Assembly (NCBI GenBank): GCA_043424675.1
Contig: JBHWPB010000013.1
Span: 1-24,537, forward strand
Source: JBHWPB01 sp043424675
Lineage (GTDB): Bacteria > Bacillota > Bacilli > Lactobacillales > Carnobacteriaceae_A
Direction: 5' to 3'
DNA: 24,537 nucleotides
In this document: piece by piece, positions 1 to 8,655 of the stretch
How positions within the stretch are numbered: the stretch's first letter is position 1
Layout of the letters: every line of letters starts with the position of its first letter
Made by a program: the position numbers and the translations under genes
The notes under the pieces: model-generated
Database searches by the model: none
Told to the model about the DNA's origin: nothing
Seen by the model: only the letters and a program-made list of their open reading frames with translations

Positions 1-69
1 ACGTATGATAAACTAGGTCTACAAAATTTAAGAACGGAACGAAGAACTCAGAAATTAATTTATGAATAA
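1..69 (+). CDS. Possible 3' end of an unidentified upstream gene
   Basis: A frame open from the window edge gives 22 residues and stops with TAA at 67-69, directly before the rnjA ribosome binding site. The residues are basic and end in KLIYE. In many Firmicutes the gene before rnjA encodes the small RNA polymerase epsilon subunit, but this tail does not resemble the epsilon C-termini I remember, so I do not name it. The close fit of the stop to the rnjA start suggests an operon. It could also be a chance open frame. Confidence 0.35.
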   Translation, partial: TYDKLGLQNLRTERRTQKLIYE

Positions 70-81
70 GGAGTAATAAAT

Positions 82-1752
82 ATGGCAGTTGATATAAAAA
101 ATAATGAGACGGGCGTTTTTGCCGTCGGCGGATTAGACGAAGTTGGTAAGAATATGTATGGAGTTCAATTCCAAGATGAAATTATTTTGATAGATGCGGG
201 TATACGTTTTCCAGAAGATGATCTCTTGGGAATTGACTATGTGATACCGGATTATTCGTATCTTATCGAAAACAAAGATCGTATTCGGGGTTTATTTATC
301 ACTCACGGACACCAAGATCACATCGGTGGGATCCCTTACTTATTAAAAGAATTGGATATCCCTATCTATGCTGATCCTTTCGCCATGTCTCTTATCAAAG
401 ACAGTTTACAAGAGCATCGTCTTCTAAAAGAAGCAACTTTACAAGAATACCGTGAAGATGATCATATACGTTTTAGGAAGACAAGCGTCAGTTTCTTTCG
501 GGTCACCCACAGTATCTCTGAAGCTTTTGGTATTGTGGTGCACACACCTTCTGGAAATATCGTGATCACTGGAGACTACAAATTTGATTTTACGCCTCCA
601 GGAAAACCTGCGAATATTCATAAAATGGCAAAAATAGGAAGCGAAGGTGTTCTTGCGCTTCTTTCAGATAGTACTAATGCTGAGGTTAAAAAATTTACAC
701 AATCAGAGAAAGATATCGGACAAAACATCCAAAACTACCTAAATAAAGCTGAAGGTCGTGTGATTTTTGCAACTTTTGCTTCGAATATCTCGAGAATACA
801 ATTAGTAATCGACGCTGCTGCTAGAACAAACCGTAAAGTAACAGTCTTCGGACGCAGTATGATTAACTCCGTTGAGAATGGACAGAAGCTTGGTTATCTT
901 AAAGCCCCTAAGGATATTTTTGTAAAGGTTAACGAACTCAATAATATGCCTCTGGAGAATCAGCTGATTCTCTGTACAGGTTCTCAAGGTGAACCGATGG
1001 CTGCCTTAAGCAGAATAGCTAATGGAACACACCGCCAAATATCTATCCATCCAGGGGACACAGTTATTTTTTCCAGCAGCCCCATTCCAGGCAATACGAT
1101 GAGTATCAGACGTGTGACTAACCAATTGATGGAGGCTGGGGCTGAAATCATTCAAGGTGAAGAACAAGGCATTCACGTGTCTGGCCATGGAGGTCAGATG
1201 GAACAGAAACTTATGCTGCGCCTGCTTCAGCCCAAATATTTTATTCCCGTCCACGGAGAGCATCGCATGTTGCGCATTCATGCCGATTCAGCTGAGCAAA
1301 TCGGAATTCCAGAAGAAAATATATTTGTATTAGACAATGGGGAAGTCGTTGCTTTTACTGCAGACACTGCGCGCCGTGCTGGCTCCTTCCCTGCTGGAGA
1401 AGTTTACGTAGATGGAAAAGGTATAGGAGACATTGGCAACATTGTTCTGAATGACCGTCGCGTTTTATCAGATAATGGATTGGTCGTCATTGTTGTAACT
1501 ATTAATGAGAAAAACAACCGTATAGTGGCAGGTCCCGACATTATTTCTAGAGGTTTTATTTATATGAGAGAATCCGAAGATCTTATCAGAGAGATTCAAC
1601 GAGTCGCTTTCAATAGTCTATCGAAGTCCTTAAAAAACGATACGATAAACTATCACAAAATGAAAAACAAACTGATCAACGACACTAAGAATTTTTTATA
1701 CGATGAGACTGAGCGCCGTCCTATGATTCTCCCGGTCTTTATGCCTGTGTAA
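82..1752 (+). CDS. rnjA: Ribonuclease J1
   Basis: RNase J1 is a dual endoribonuclease and 5'-to-3' exoribonuclease that matures rRNA and drives mRNA decay in the cytoplasm. The 556 residues match the usual length of about 555. A metallo-beta-lactamase domain carries the zinc motif HGHQDH at residues 75-80, followed by ITGDYKFD and the beta-CASP signature region with GSQGEPMAALSRIANGTHRQ. The ending RRPMILPVFMPV is close to the B. subtilis J1 C-terminus. The intact HxHxDH motif argues for J1 rather than J2, whose motif is usually degenerate. ATG follows AAGGAG with good spacing. The gene ends at a bidirectional terminator facing greA. Confidence 0.96.
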   Translation: MAVDIKNNETGVFAVGGLDEVGKNMYGVQFQDEIILIDAGIRFPEDDLLGIDYVIPDYSYLIENKDRIRGLFITHGHQDHIGGIPYLLKELDIPIYADPFAMSLIKDSLQEHRLLKEATLQEYREDDHIRFRKTSVSFFRVTHSISEAFGIVVHTPSGNIVITGDYKFDFTPPGKPANIHKMAKIGSEGVLALLSDSTNAEVKKFTQSEKDIGQNIQNYLNKAEGRVIFATFASNISRIQLVIDAAARTNRKVTVFGRSMINSVENGQKLGYLKAPKDIFVKVNELNNMPLENQLILCTGSQGEPMAALSRIANGTHRQISIHPGDTVIFSSSPIPGNTMSIRRVTNQLMEAGAEIIQGEEQGIHVSGHGGQMEQKLMLRLLQPKYFIPVHGEHRMLRIHADSAEQIGIPEENIFVLDNGEVVAFTADTARRAGSFPAGEVYVDGKGIGDIGNIVLNDRRVLSDNGLVVIVVTINEKNNRIVAGPDIISRGFIYMRESEDLIREIQRVAFNSLSKSLKNDTINYHKMKNKLINDTKNFLYDETERRPMILPVFMPV

Positions 1753-1795
1753 CCTTGTATGCATTGCACAAATAGATTTACTCTAGCTTAAAATT

Positions 1796-1836
1796 AAAAG
1801 GCACTGATCATTAAACTAATGATCAGTGCCTTTTTT
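1796..1836. terminator. Bidirectional terminator between rnjA and greA
   Basis: A perfect 12-bp stem (1800-1811 with 1819-1830, loop TAAACTA) is preceded by AAAA and followed by six T, so it can end both converging transcripts. Confidence 0.95.
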
Positions 1837-1843
1837 ATATATC

Positions 1844-2317
1844 TTATTTAACGCTTGTAATTTTTACTAACATAGATTCTCCAGGAGTTTCGATTACCAC
1901 TTCATCGCCAACTATTTTCTCTAATAATGCTTGCGCGATAGGGGATTCATTCGATATCTTTCCGGAGAAAGGATCTGCTTCCGCTTTGCCCACGATAGTA
2001 TATTCTTCCTCTTCACCATCCGGCAACTCAATGAAAGATACCGTTCTTCCGAATGCTACTTTATTTCCGTCTTCTTCTGAGTTATCGATTATTTCAGCGT
2101 TATGGAGCATATTTTCCAGTTTACTGATACGCCCTTCTATAAAAGCTTGTTCGTCACGAGCGGATTCATATTCAGAATTCTCAGATAAGTCTCCATGACC
2201 TCGTGCTATTTTGATACGCTCTACAACTTCACTGCGTTTTGTTGTTTTTAATTCTTCTAGTTCAGCTTCTAGTTCTAATTTTCCTTCTAATGTCATAGGG
2301 TATACTTTTTCTACCAT
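1844..2317 (-). CDS. greA: Transcription elongation factor GreA
   Basis: GreA enters the secondary channel of RNA polymerase and stimulates cleavage of backtracked RNA. The protein has 157 residues, the usual size. Its N-terminal coiled coil carries the tip loop GDLSENSEYESARDEQ, with the conserved acidic D43 and E46 (numbered from the chosen start), followed by the C-terminal FKBP-like domain. The open frame extends six codons upstream to a GTG, but that stretch contains the GAGGAG ribosome binding site (2324-2329), so the ATG at 2315-2317 was chosen. Only 49 bases separate it from mltG and no clear promoter lies between them, so it is probably read with mltG, as in other Firmicutes. Confidence 0.95.
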   Translation of the reverse strand: MVEKVYPMTLEGKLELEAELEELKTTKRSEVVERIKIARGHGDLSENSEYESARDEQAFIEGRISKLENMLHNAEIIDNSEEDGNKVAFGRTVSFIELPDGEEEEYTIVGKAEADPFSGKISNESPIAQALLEKIVGDEVVIETPGESMLVKITSVK

Positions 2318-2366
2318 AAATAACTCCTCTTTCACATCTTTAAATATTTTGTTTTAATTTATCATT

Positions 2367-3476
2367 TTACTCTGCCTCTGCATCTTCAGAAGGCGAGTCA
2401 ATATATTGAGCTTGATATTCTAAATGCTCTTCATAAGTTTTCGAAAAATAGGTAGTCTCTGTATCTAAATCAGCCAAGAAGAAAAACGCGTCTGTTTCTG
2501 TTGGATCGAGTACTGCTTGAATTGAGTTTTCACTTCCATTATTCACCGGACCAGGTCCTAGTCCATGATTTTGATATAAATTATAAGGTGAATCGATTTC
2601 AGTGTCTTCGTAAGTCACATACTCAACATGCTCGCCAGCTGCATAAGAAATACTGACGCATGTCTGCAGCATCATGTCCTCTTCTAAGCGATTATAAAAA
2701 ACACCTGCAATTTTTCTCCGATCTTTTTCTATGCTTGCTTCTTTTTCCACAATGGAACTCAATGTTAAGACATCATGAACTGTTTTACCCTGATTTTCAA
2801 TTTCTGGATAATACGCTTGAAGAACCTCGTCTGTTTTTTGGATCATTTGATAAATAAGTTCCTCTAATTGGTTGCCTTCCTGAAGCGTATAAGTTGCTGG
2901 GAAGAGATAGCCCTCTAAGGGATGGAGAGTTTCATCTTTGTGCTCCATCATCCCTTCTAAAAGAATCGGGAAGGATTCATGTAAATCCTGTAATACTTCA
3001 TCCTTTTGAAGATACTCTATGATCTCTTCTTGTGGGATATCTGTTGCGTCACTTATTTTACTTGCCACTTCTAGTATATTAGAACCTTCGGGAAAAGTGA
3101 TTGGGAGAGAGTTTTCAGAGAACGCACTTGCTCCAGCTCGTAGATGATTCAATATCTCTGTCGCATCCATTCCAGGAGACAGTTGGTAATAACCCGCTTC
3201 AATCATGTCGGGTCCTTCACTATTTATATAAAAATTAAATAGAGTACTGTCTTGAATGAGCCCTTCTTCTTCTTCTAGTTGTTCTGCCACTTCTTGTTGT
3301 GATGTTCCTGGTAAGATCTCAATTTCAGTGGTTTTTTCGCTTGCAACATCAACTGGTTCAAGTGAAGATTGATAATAGCGAAAACTAAAAAAGAATGCAA
3401 CAATAATTATCAGAATTAACATCAAGGGTATAGCAACCCACCAGAGCTTAGAACGTTTTTTCTCTTTTTGATACAA
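2367..3476 (-). CDS. mltG: Endolytic peptidoglycan transglycosylase MltG (YceG-like)
   Basis: MltG cleaves nascent glycan strands at the outer face of the membrane and is thought to set their length. The 369-residue protein starts with a basic stretch and one membrane segment at about residues 11-31, then an extracellular region. The YceG hallmarks are present: LEGYLFPATY at 187-196, SSIVEKEA at 240-247 with the expected catalytic E244, and SPYNLY followed by GLGPGPVNN at 305-313. The start is TTG, with GAGGTGAG six bases upstream; no other in-frame start keeps the basic N-terminus. The position usually occupied by Asp in the LQTD-type motif is Cys273 here. It lies between DUF1292 and greA, a common Firmicutes arrangement. 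Confidence 0.93.
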   Translation of the reverse strand: MYQKEKKRSKLWWVAIPLMLILIIIVAFFFSFRYYQSSLEPVDVASEKTTEIEILPGTSQQEVAEQLEEEEGLIQDSTLFNFYINSEGPDMIEAGYYQLSPGMDATEILNHLRAGASAFSENSLPITFPEGSNILEVASKISDATDIPQEEIIEYLQKDEVLQDLHESFPILLEGMMEHKDETLHPLEGYLFPATYTLQEGNQLEELIYQMIQKTDEVLQAYYPEIENQGKTVHDVLTLSSIVEKEASIEKDRRKIAGVFYNRLEEDMMLQTCVSISYAAGEHVEYVTYEDTEIDSPYNLYQNHGLGPGPVNNGSENSIQAVLDPTETDAFFFLADLDTETTYFSKTYEEHLEYQAQYIDSPSEDAEAE

Positions 3477-3586
3477 AAAACTCTCACCTCACCCTAATTT
3501 TGATTAAAGAAAAAGCAATCAATTTAAAGGTCCTTAACCTTTTATTGATATGCTCCTTTTATTAAGTATTTATAAACAGCTTTTAG

Positions 3587-3904
3587 TTAGTCTTCTACCT
3601 CTATATCATAATCGTCAGCGCTGTTATCTGAAACAAAAGTAGCTAAAACCTCTTCTACCATGTCCCACTCTTCCTCTGTCGCTATGTCTTCAAGCTCTCC
3701 TGCATCGCCCTCTTCATTTTCAGTGTATGCAAATGCCGTAAGTTGAACCTCTTCATCCTCTCCTGTTCCTGCAGGAAATACGAGAACATAACTCTTGCCA
3801 TAATCTTCTGAAACAAAAGTAAAAAGGATCTCATATAACAACTCATTGCCGTCTTGATCTTCTATACTGATAAATCTCTCTGCGTCATACTCGTTATTCG
3901 CCAA
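3587..3904 (-). CDS. DUF1292 family protein (YrzB-like)
   Basis: A small acidic cytoplasmic protein of 105 residues with no transmembrane segment. The pattern of DQDGNELLYEILFTF, then a YVLVFP strand, an acidic loop and a final segment reading EEWDMVEEVL fits DUF1292. Members almost always follow ruvX and ireB, as here, but no biochemical function is established. The start is TTG, six bases after AGGAGGG; no usable ATG occurs until near the C-terminus. It begins 16 bases after the ruvX stop, so co-transcription is very likely. Confidence 0.88.
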   Translation of the reverse strand: MANNEYDAERFISIEDQDGNELLYEILFTFVSEDYGKSYVLVFPAGTGEDEEVQLTAFAYTENEEGDAGELEDIATEEEWDMVEEVLATFVSDNSADDYDIEVED

Positions 3905-3920
3905 TCTTAACCCTCCTTTA

Positions 3921-4340
3921 TTATCCTTTCAAATCAAGATAATTTTGTAAAATAAGCACTGCAGCTAATTTATCGATAACTGTCTTACGCCTTTTGCGTG
4001 AAACATCGCCTTCTTCAATTAACATACGAGTTGCTTCTCGTGTTGACCAGCGTTCATCTTGATAAATGACCGGAATATTAAATGTCTCTTCAAACTTTTC
4101 TCCAAATGCAATGGATTTTTCTGCTCTTTCACCTAAACTGCCATCCATATTTTTTGGCAAGCCAATGACACATTTTTCTATCTGATACTCATCAACGATA
4201 GTTTCTAACTCTGTTAGACCAAATTCATCTTTTTTTTCATTGATTTTTATAATTTCTAACCCTTGGGCAGTCCAGCCAAAAGGGTCGCTGACAGCGACCC
4301 CTATTGTCTTTGAACCAACATCCAGTCCTAATATTCGCAT
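3921..4340 (-). CDS. ruvX: Holliday junction resolvase-like / pre-16S rRNA nuclease RuvX (YqgF)
   Basis: RuvX/YqgF has an RNase H-like fold and is linked both to junction resolution and to trimming of the 16S rRNA 5' end. The 139 residues match the family. The first catalytic Asp is in LGLDVGSKTIGVAVSDP, the middle motif is CVIGLPKNMDGS, then DERWSTREA, and the last acidic residue lies in IDKLAAVLILQNYLD. The ATG follows the ireB stop by three bases with only a weak ribosome binding site, which suggests translational coupling. It is the middle gene of the ireB-ruvX-DUF1292 unit. Confidence 0.95.
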   Translation of the reverse strand: MRILGLDVGSKTIGVAVSDPFGWTAQGLEIIKINEKKDEFGLTELETIVDEYQIEKCVIGLPKNMDGSLGERAEKSIAFGEKFEETFNIPVIYQDERWSTREATRMLIEEGDVSRKRRKTVIDKLAAVLILQNYLDLKG

Positions 4341-4343
4341 CGC

Positions 4344-4607
4344 TTAATTCTCATTGTTTTCAATAAAGTTTTTAACCAATTCTTCTAAAATTTCATCTCT
4401 TTCGAAACGTTTAATGAGATTACGTGCATCATTATGTCTTGGTATATATGCCGGGTCACCTGATAAGAGATAACCAACGATTTGATTTATTGGATTATAA
4501 TCTTTTTCTTCGAGTGCTTGATAAACCGTCGTTAGTGTCTCCCGAACATCATTGGGATGCTTATCATTTACTTCACTGTATCTTCTAGTATGGTCTGACG
4601 AACTCAT
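4344..4607 (-). CDS. ireB: IreB family regulatory phosphoprotein (DUF965)
   Basis: IreB is a small substrate of the Ser/Thr kinase IreK (PASTA kinase) and restrains cephalosporin resistance in Enterococcus faecalis. The 87 residues contain the family core ETLTTVYQALEEK, NPINQIVGYLLSGDPAYIP and NDARNLIKRFERDEILEELV. The N-terminus carries Ser4 and Thr7, at positions equivalent to the two kinase-modified threonines I recall for the E. faecalis protein (from memory). ATG follows GGAGGGTG by seven bases. It is first in its operon, behind the promoter at 4649-4677. Confidence 0.93.
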   Translation of the reverse strand: MSSSDHTRRYSEVNDKHPNDVRETLTTVYQALEEKDYNPINQIVGYLLSGDPAYIPRHNDARNLIKRFERDEILEELVKNFIENNEN

Positions 4608-4648
4608 ATTGTTACACCCTCCATTTTACGATGCCAATTTTAATATAC

Positions 4649-4677
4649 ATTGTATAGGAAATAACGCTAAATCACAA
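4649..4677 (-). promoter_or_regulatory. Promoter of the ireB-ruvX-DUF1292 operon
   Basis: Read on the minus strand: -35 TTGTGA (4672-4677), a 17-base spacer and -10 TACAAT (4649-4654), about 42 bases before the ireB start codon. Confidence 0.75.
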
Positions 4678-4759
4678 TATATAACTTATGAATTGATAAG
4701 CATGGTGCTCACTATCAGCGTTCTGCTAACGATAAAAACACACTCCCTCTGTCTGCGCA

Positions 4760-4791
4760 TAATAAAAGAACTCTAATCACTCAGAGTTCTT
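4760..4791 (-). terminator. Intrinsic terminator of alaS
   Basis: A perfect 9-bp stem (4766-4774 with 4783-4791) with an 8-base loop lies 25 bases after the alaS stop. On the minus strand it runs into TTCTTTTATT. The stem is AT-rich, so strength may be moderate. Confidence 0.75.
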
Positions 4792-4816
4792 CTATAGAAA
4801 AATTGACCTATATTAA

Positions 4817-7462
4817 TTAAAGGTTTTCCACCCATTCAATCGCAGTTTTGTAAGCCTCTTCTAACCCGTCAGGTTTGCTTCCGCCTGCTTGCGCAAGACT
4901 TTCACGACCGCCACCGCCACCATCAATTTTTGGCGCGATTTCTTTTATCAAGTCTCCTGCTTTCAAACCATCGGAGACAAGTTCATCACTTAATGCGACA
5001 AGTAAATTCGCTTTATCTTCCTGAGCTAGGCCGAGAACTAAAATATCTGAAATTTTATCTGCACGCCATTCATCAGCTATCTGACGAAGTTGATCCATGG
5101 ATTCTACCCCCGCTGTCTCTAAGATCATCTCATATCCATTGACCGTTTGAATATTGTCGAAAATTTCAGACGATTCTGCATTTGCTAGACGATGCATGAA
5201 AGATTCATGTTCTCTTTCAAGTTCTTTAATTTCATTCTGCAGGTTAGTGATACGTTCAGAAATTTGTTCTACAGTCTGTGCACCTACCTGCCCTTGAACC
5301 TCATCCAAGATGTTCAATCTGTCTTCCATCCAGTTAAATGCTTCTTGGCTGGTTAATGCAGTGATACGGCGAACTCCTGCCCCAATTCCGCTCTCTGAAA
5401 TAATCTTAAAGAGGCCAATGTCACTTGTTTCGTTGACGTGAGTCCCTCCACACAACTCTTTAGAATAATCTGAAATTTGAACGACTCGCACGTCATCTTC
5501 ATACTTTTCGCTGAACAGAGCAATTGCACCCATATCTTTTGCGGTCTCTAAATCGGTTTCCACTGTTTCTATAGGAATATTGTTCCAAATCTTCTGATTA
5601 ACAGCCTCTTCAATATTTTGAAGCTCTTCCTCTGTTAATTTGGAAAGATGTGTAAAGTCGAAACGCAAGACATCAGGCGCCACAAGCGATCCTGCCTGTT
5701 GGACTTGCTCTCCCAGCTCATCTCTTAAAGCTTGGTGAAGCAAGTGAGTTGCAGTGTGATTGCGACGCGTTAAGTTGCGGCGCTTTTCATCAATTTCTAG
5801 AATATAGTCTTTGCCGAGTTCAAGTTTATCTTTGACATCTACGAAATGAAGAGGTTGACCCCCCGGAGCACTTTGGACATCTGTTACTTGAGCAACGATT
5901 TGACCGTTTTCATCTCGAATTACCCCAGTATCAGCGACTTGTCCACCCTTCTCAGCGTAAAATGGTGTCTCCTCGAAGACAATTTGAGCTTGAATTCCTT
6001 CATTCACTTCTGGAACAACATCTCCGTCTACGATCATATACACGAGACTGCTTTTACTTTTTGTATCGGTGTATCCTGTAAATTCACTGTCTTCTTTAAG
6101 ATTATTAAAGACATCACTCTGAATATCCATGGAACTCGATACTTTACGTCTGTCTCTCGCACGTTGACGTTGCTTTTCCATCTCTTCTTCAAAACCTTCA
6201 TCATCCACTGATAAATCAGCTTCTTCGGCAAATTCATGGGTAAGTTCAATTGGGAAGCCATAAGTATCGTATAGCTTAAATGCATCTTTTCCCGTAATCT
6301 CTGTCTCACCTTGATCTTTAAGTTTGGATATGAGGTTTTCAATCAGAGAGATACCATCTGACAACGTTTCATGGAAACGAATCTCTTCCTTTTCAACAAT
6401 ATCGCTTACAAAATCATGTCTTTCCACCGTTTCAGGGTAAAAGCCGCCCATTATTTCCCCTACTGTGGAGACTAATTTGTAAAGGAAAGGTTCTTCGATT
6501 CCTAATTTGTGACCGTGAACAACAGAGCGACGTAAGAGACGTCTTAAAATGTAACCGCGCCCTTCATTAGACGGCAGAGCTCCATCGGCGATTGCCATCG
6601 TGATTGCTCTGATATGATCAGCAATAATCTTATAAGACGACTTCACCTCAAGTGTTTCATCTTCATACTTTCTGCCACTTATCTCTCCTACATGATCTAA
6701 CAGAGGCTGGAAGAGGTCTGTTTCAAAGTTTGTCGGAGTATCTTGAAGAACAGAAGCTATACGTTCCAAGCCAAGACCTGTATCAATATTTTTCATCGGG
6801 AGCGGTTCATAAGTATCATCCGGCATGTGATTAAATTGAGAGAAGACAAGGTTCCATATCTCTAACCACCTTGCATTTTCGCCACCAGGGAAACTCTCAG
6901 GGTGGTCTTCAGGCAGATCATTGTGTTCTTGTCCTCTGTCATAAAAAATCTCCGTGTTGGGACCTGAAGGACCGGGTCCGATATCCCAAAAATTGTCTTC
7001 TAAATCGATCACTCTGTCTTCTGATAAACCGATCACCTCTTCCCATATTTTTCTCGCTTCTTTATCCTCAGGGTAAACTGTGACATAGAGGTCATCTGGG
7101 TCCATATCTATCCAATCTGGACTTGTTAAAAACTCCCATGCCCAAACAATAGCTTCTTCTTTAAAGTATTCACCAATCGAGAAGTTTCCCAGCATTTCAA
7201 ATAGAGTATGATGGCGCGCCGTCATTCCTACATTCTCAATATCATTCGTACGGATACTTTTTTGTGCATTGGTGATACGTGGGTTCTTCGGTTTAATTGT
7301 TCCATCAAAATATGGTTTCAGCGTCGCAACTCCAGAGTTGATCCATAATAGTGTATCATCATCGACTGGAATTAAATTTGCTGGCGGAAAAACATCATGA
7401 CCTTTACTTTCAAAAAAGTCTAGAAACATCTGTCTGATTTCTGAACCTGATAATTTTTTCAT
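4817..7462 (-). CDS. alaS: Alanine--tRNA ligase
   Basis: AlaRS charges tRNA-Ala and edits mischarged Ser and Gly. The 881 residues cover all domains: the class II catalytic core with RHHTLFEMLGNFSIGEY at 83-99, the tRNA-recognition helices, and the editing domain with zinc ligands in NHTATHLLH (H569, H573) and CGGTH (C671, H675). A coiled linker follows near 731-760, and the C-terminal DHHA1 domain has the glycine-rich loop KIDGGGGGRESLAQAGG. ATG follows AAGGGGAG by seven bases. Expression is controlled by the T-box leader immediately upstream. Confidence 0.97.
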   Translation of the reverse strand: MKKLSGSEIRQMFLDFFESKGHDVFPPANLIPVDDDTLLWINSGVATLKPYFDGTIKPKNPRITNAQKSIRTNDIENVGMTARHHTLFEMLGNFSIGEYFKEEAIVWAWEFLTSPDWIDMDPDDLYVTVYPEDKEARKIWEEVIGLSEDRVIDLEDNFWDIGPGPSGPNTEIFYDRGQEHNDLPEDHPESFPGGENARWLEIWNLVFSQFNHMPDDTYEPLPMKNIDTGLGLERIASVLQDTPTNFETDLFQPLLDHVGEISGRKYEDETLEVKSSYKIIADHIRAITMAIADGALPSNEGRGYILRRLLRRSVVHGHKLGIEEPFLYKLVSTVGEIMGGFYPETVERHDFVSDIVEKEEIRFHETLSDGISLIENLISKLKDQGETEITGKDAFKLYDTYGFPIELTHEFAEEADLSVDDEGFEEEMEKQRQRARDRRKVSSSMDIQSDVFNNLKEDSEFTGYTDTKSKSSLVYMIVDGDVVPEVNEGIQAQIVFEETPFYAEKGGQVADTGVIRDENGQIVAQVTDVQSAPGGQPLHFVDVKDKLELGKDYILEIDEKRRNLTRRNHTATHLLHQALRDELGEQVQQAGSLVAPDVLRFDFTHLSKLTEEELQNIEEAVNQKIWNNIPIETVETDLETAKDMGAIALFSEKYEDDVRVVQISDYSKELCGGTHVNETSDIGLFKIISESGIGAGVRRITALTSQEAFNWMEDRLNILDEVQGQVGAQTVEQISERITNLQNEIKELEREHESFMHRLANAESSEIFDNIQTVNGYEMILETAGVESMDQLRQIADEWRADKISDILVLGLAQEDKANLLVALSDELVSDGLKAGDLIKEIAPKIDGGGGGRESLAQAGGSKPDGLEEAYKTAIEWVENL

Positions 7463-7484
7463 TTCTTTTCTCCCCTTTTTAAAT

Positions 7485-7709
7485 AAAAAACTTGAACATC
7501 ATTGCTCAAGGACGTTTGCGCGCGGTACCACCCTGATTGCAATGATGTTCAAGTTTGAATTGAACTTCCATTACCTCTCAATAAGAATGTATTTAATTGT
7601 CATTTAAGGAGCACTTCTTTTCATATTATCGTTCTTTTCACCACTTCGAACGTCTCTTTAAATAAGGGATGAAAAAAAGCATATCTTAAATGTTTATTGG
7701 CTTTTAATT
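7485..7709 (-). promoter_or_regulatory. T-box leader controlling alaS (alanine-responsive)
   Basis: The 14-base T-box core AGGGTGGTACCGCG is read on the minus strand at 7521-7534. Stem I is supported by a perfect 8-bp base helix (7685-7692 with 7601-7608) and a distal hairpin CGTTC/GAACG (7630-7634 with 7648-7652). Next to the base helix lies AGTGCTC with GCT at 7610-7612, a suitable alanine specifier codon. A 15-bp terminator stem (7491-7505 with 7539-7553) enclosing the T-box is followed by a T run. Uncharged tRNA-Ala would stabilise the antiterminator and allow alaS transcription. Confidence 0.95.
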
Positions 7710-7715
7710 ATATTG

Positions 7716-7744
7716 AGTTTACTCAACTCTCATTCCTTTGTCAA
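7716..7744 (-). promoter_or_regulatory. Promoter of the alaS T-box transcript
   Basis: Minus-strand -35 TTGACA (7739-7744), a 17-base spacer and -10 TAAACT (7716-7721) predict a start near 7709. A palindrome TTGAGT-TT-ACTCAA (7713-7726) overlaps the -10 box. A TATAAT at 7707-7712 has no properly spaced -35. Confidence 0.65.
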
Positions 7745-7770
7745 TAATATTGTTTCCACTATTTTATAGA

Positions 7771-8637
7771 TTATTCATCTTCAATATAATTCTTTGATAA
7801 GGAAAAACCTCTTCCATGAACCTCACTTGCAGAGGTTACGATGATAAAGGCGTCTTCGTCATATTTTAGAACAATATCTCGTAAAATCCGAAATTCTCGT
7901 CCATCTATCACACACATCAGCATTTCGCGCTCTGTACCGCTGTAACCTCCTTTTGCATCTATCACGGTTACAGATCTTTCAAGCTCATTAAAAATATCCT
8001 GCATAATTTCTTCAGGCTTGTCGGAGACAATAAAGATATTCTTTTCATTTTTCCCTCCTATTTGGACAAGATCTATTGCATAAGACGTCGCAATAAGAGA
8101 GACGACTCCGTATAAAATAACATCCACTGAAAAGACAAGGACTCCAAGTAAAATAATAAAGATGTCGGATAAGAGCGTCCCGACACCTAATGAAATATCA
8201 AAATATTCATCTAGTACTTTTGTAATAATATTTGTACCGCCTGTAGAGCCTCCGAAGTGAAATACCAGACCCATACCTGCTCCAGAGACCAATCCACCGA
8301 ATAAGGAAGCGAGAAAGAGATCCTCTGTCCAAGGACCCCAGTGGCTGATAAGTCCGATGAAGAAAGGTAAAGCAAAGGCGCCTAGTAGCGTCTTAAGCAA
8401 GGTTTCGCGACCCAGCAGAACATAACATAATACGAGGAGGGGTATGTTAATAGCCAAAATAATTATACTAGGATTAATTCCTAAGAGACCATTGAAGATA
8501 GTACCTAACCCTGTCACACCACCCGAAACAATATCATTGGGCAGATAAAAGACCTGATAACCTACTGCCACGATAAAAGATCCAATTAAAACGCCTATAC
8601 CATCCTGTAATTCGTTTCTGCCTATTTTCTGTTCCAC
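7771..8637 (-). CDS. YitT family membrane protein (DUF161 / DUF2179)
   Basis: A 288-residue inner membrane protein of a family common in Firmicutes; its transported substrate is not established. Hydrophobic segments lie near residues 12-30, 57-75, 82-98, 107-127, 150-170 and 174-191, with the conserved loop GGSTGGTNII at 129-138. The soluble DUF2179 domain, about 200-275, ends the protein. The start is GTG with AGGAT eight bases upstream; an in-frame TGA two codons before it rules out a longer protein. It begins 18 bases after the recD2 stop, so it is likely co-transcribed with recD2. No clear terminator follows before the alaS promoter. Confidence 0.9.
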   Translation of the reverse strand: MEQKIGRNELQDGIGVLIGSFIVAVGYQVFYLPNDIVSGGVTGLGTIFNGLLGINPSIIILAINIPLLVLCYVLLGRETLLKTLLGAFALPFFIGLISHWGPWTEDLFLASLFGGLVSGAGMGLVFHFGGSTGGTNIITKVLDEYFDISLGVGTLLSDIFIILLGVLVFSVDVILYGVVSLIATSYAIDLVQIGGKNEKNIFIVSDKPEEIMQDIFNELERSVTVIDAKGGYSGTEREMLMCVIDGREFRILRDIVLKYDEDAFIIVTSASEVHGRGFSLSKNYIEDE

Positions 8638-8655
8638 GCATCAACATCCTTTCTT

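Noticed and set aside
6034..6342. 102-codon minus frame inside alaS, and similar long frames on either strand inside other genes
   Set aside because: They overlap well-supported genes in other frames, have no ribosome binding sites and resemble no protein family.
7707..7712. Perfect TATAAT as the alaS -10 box
   Set aside because: The only good -35 (TTGACA at 7739-7744) is 26 bases away. TAAACT at 7716-7721 has the correct 17-base spacing.
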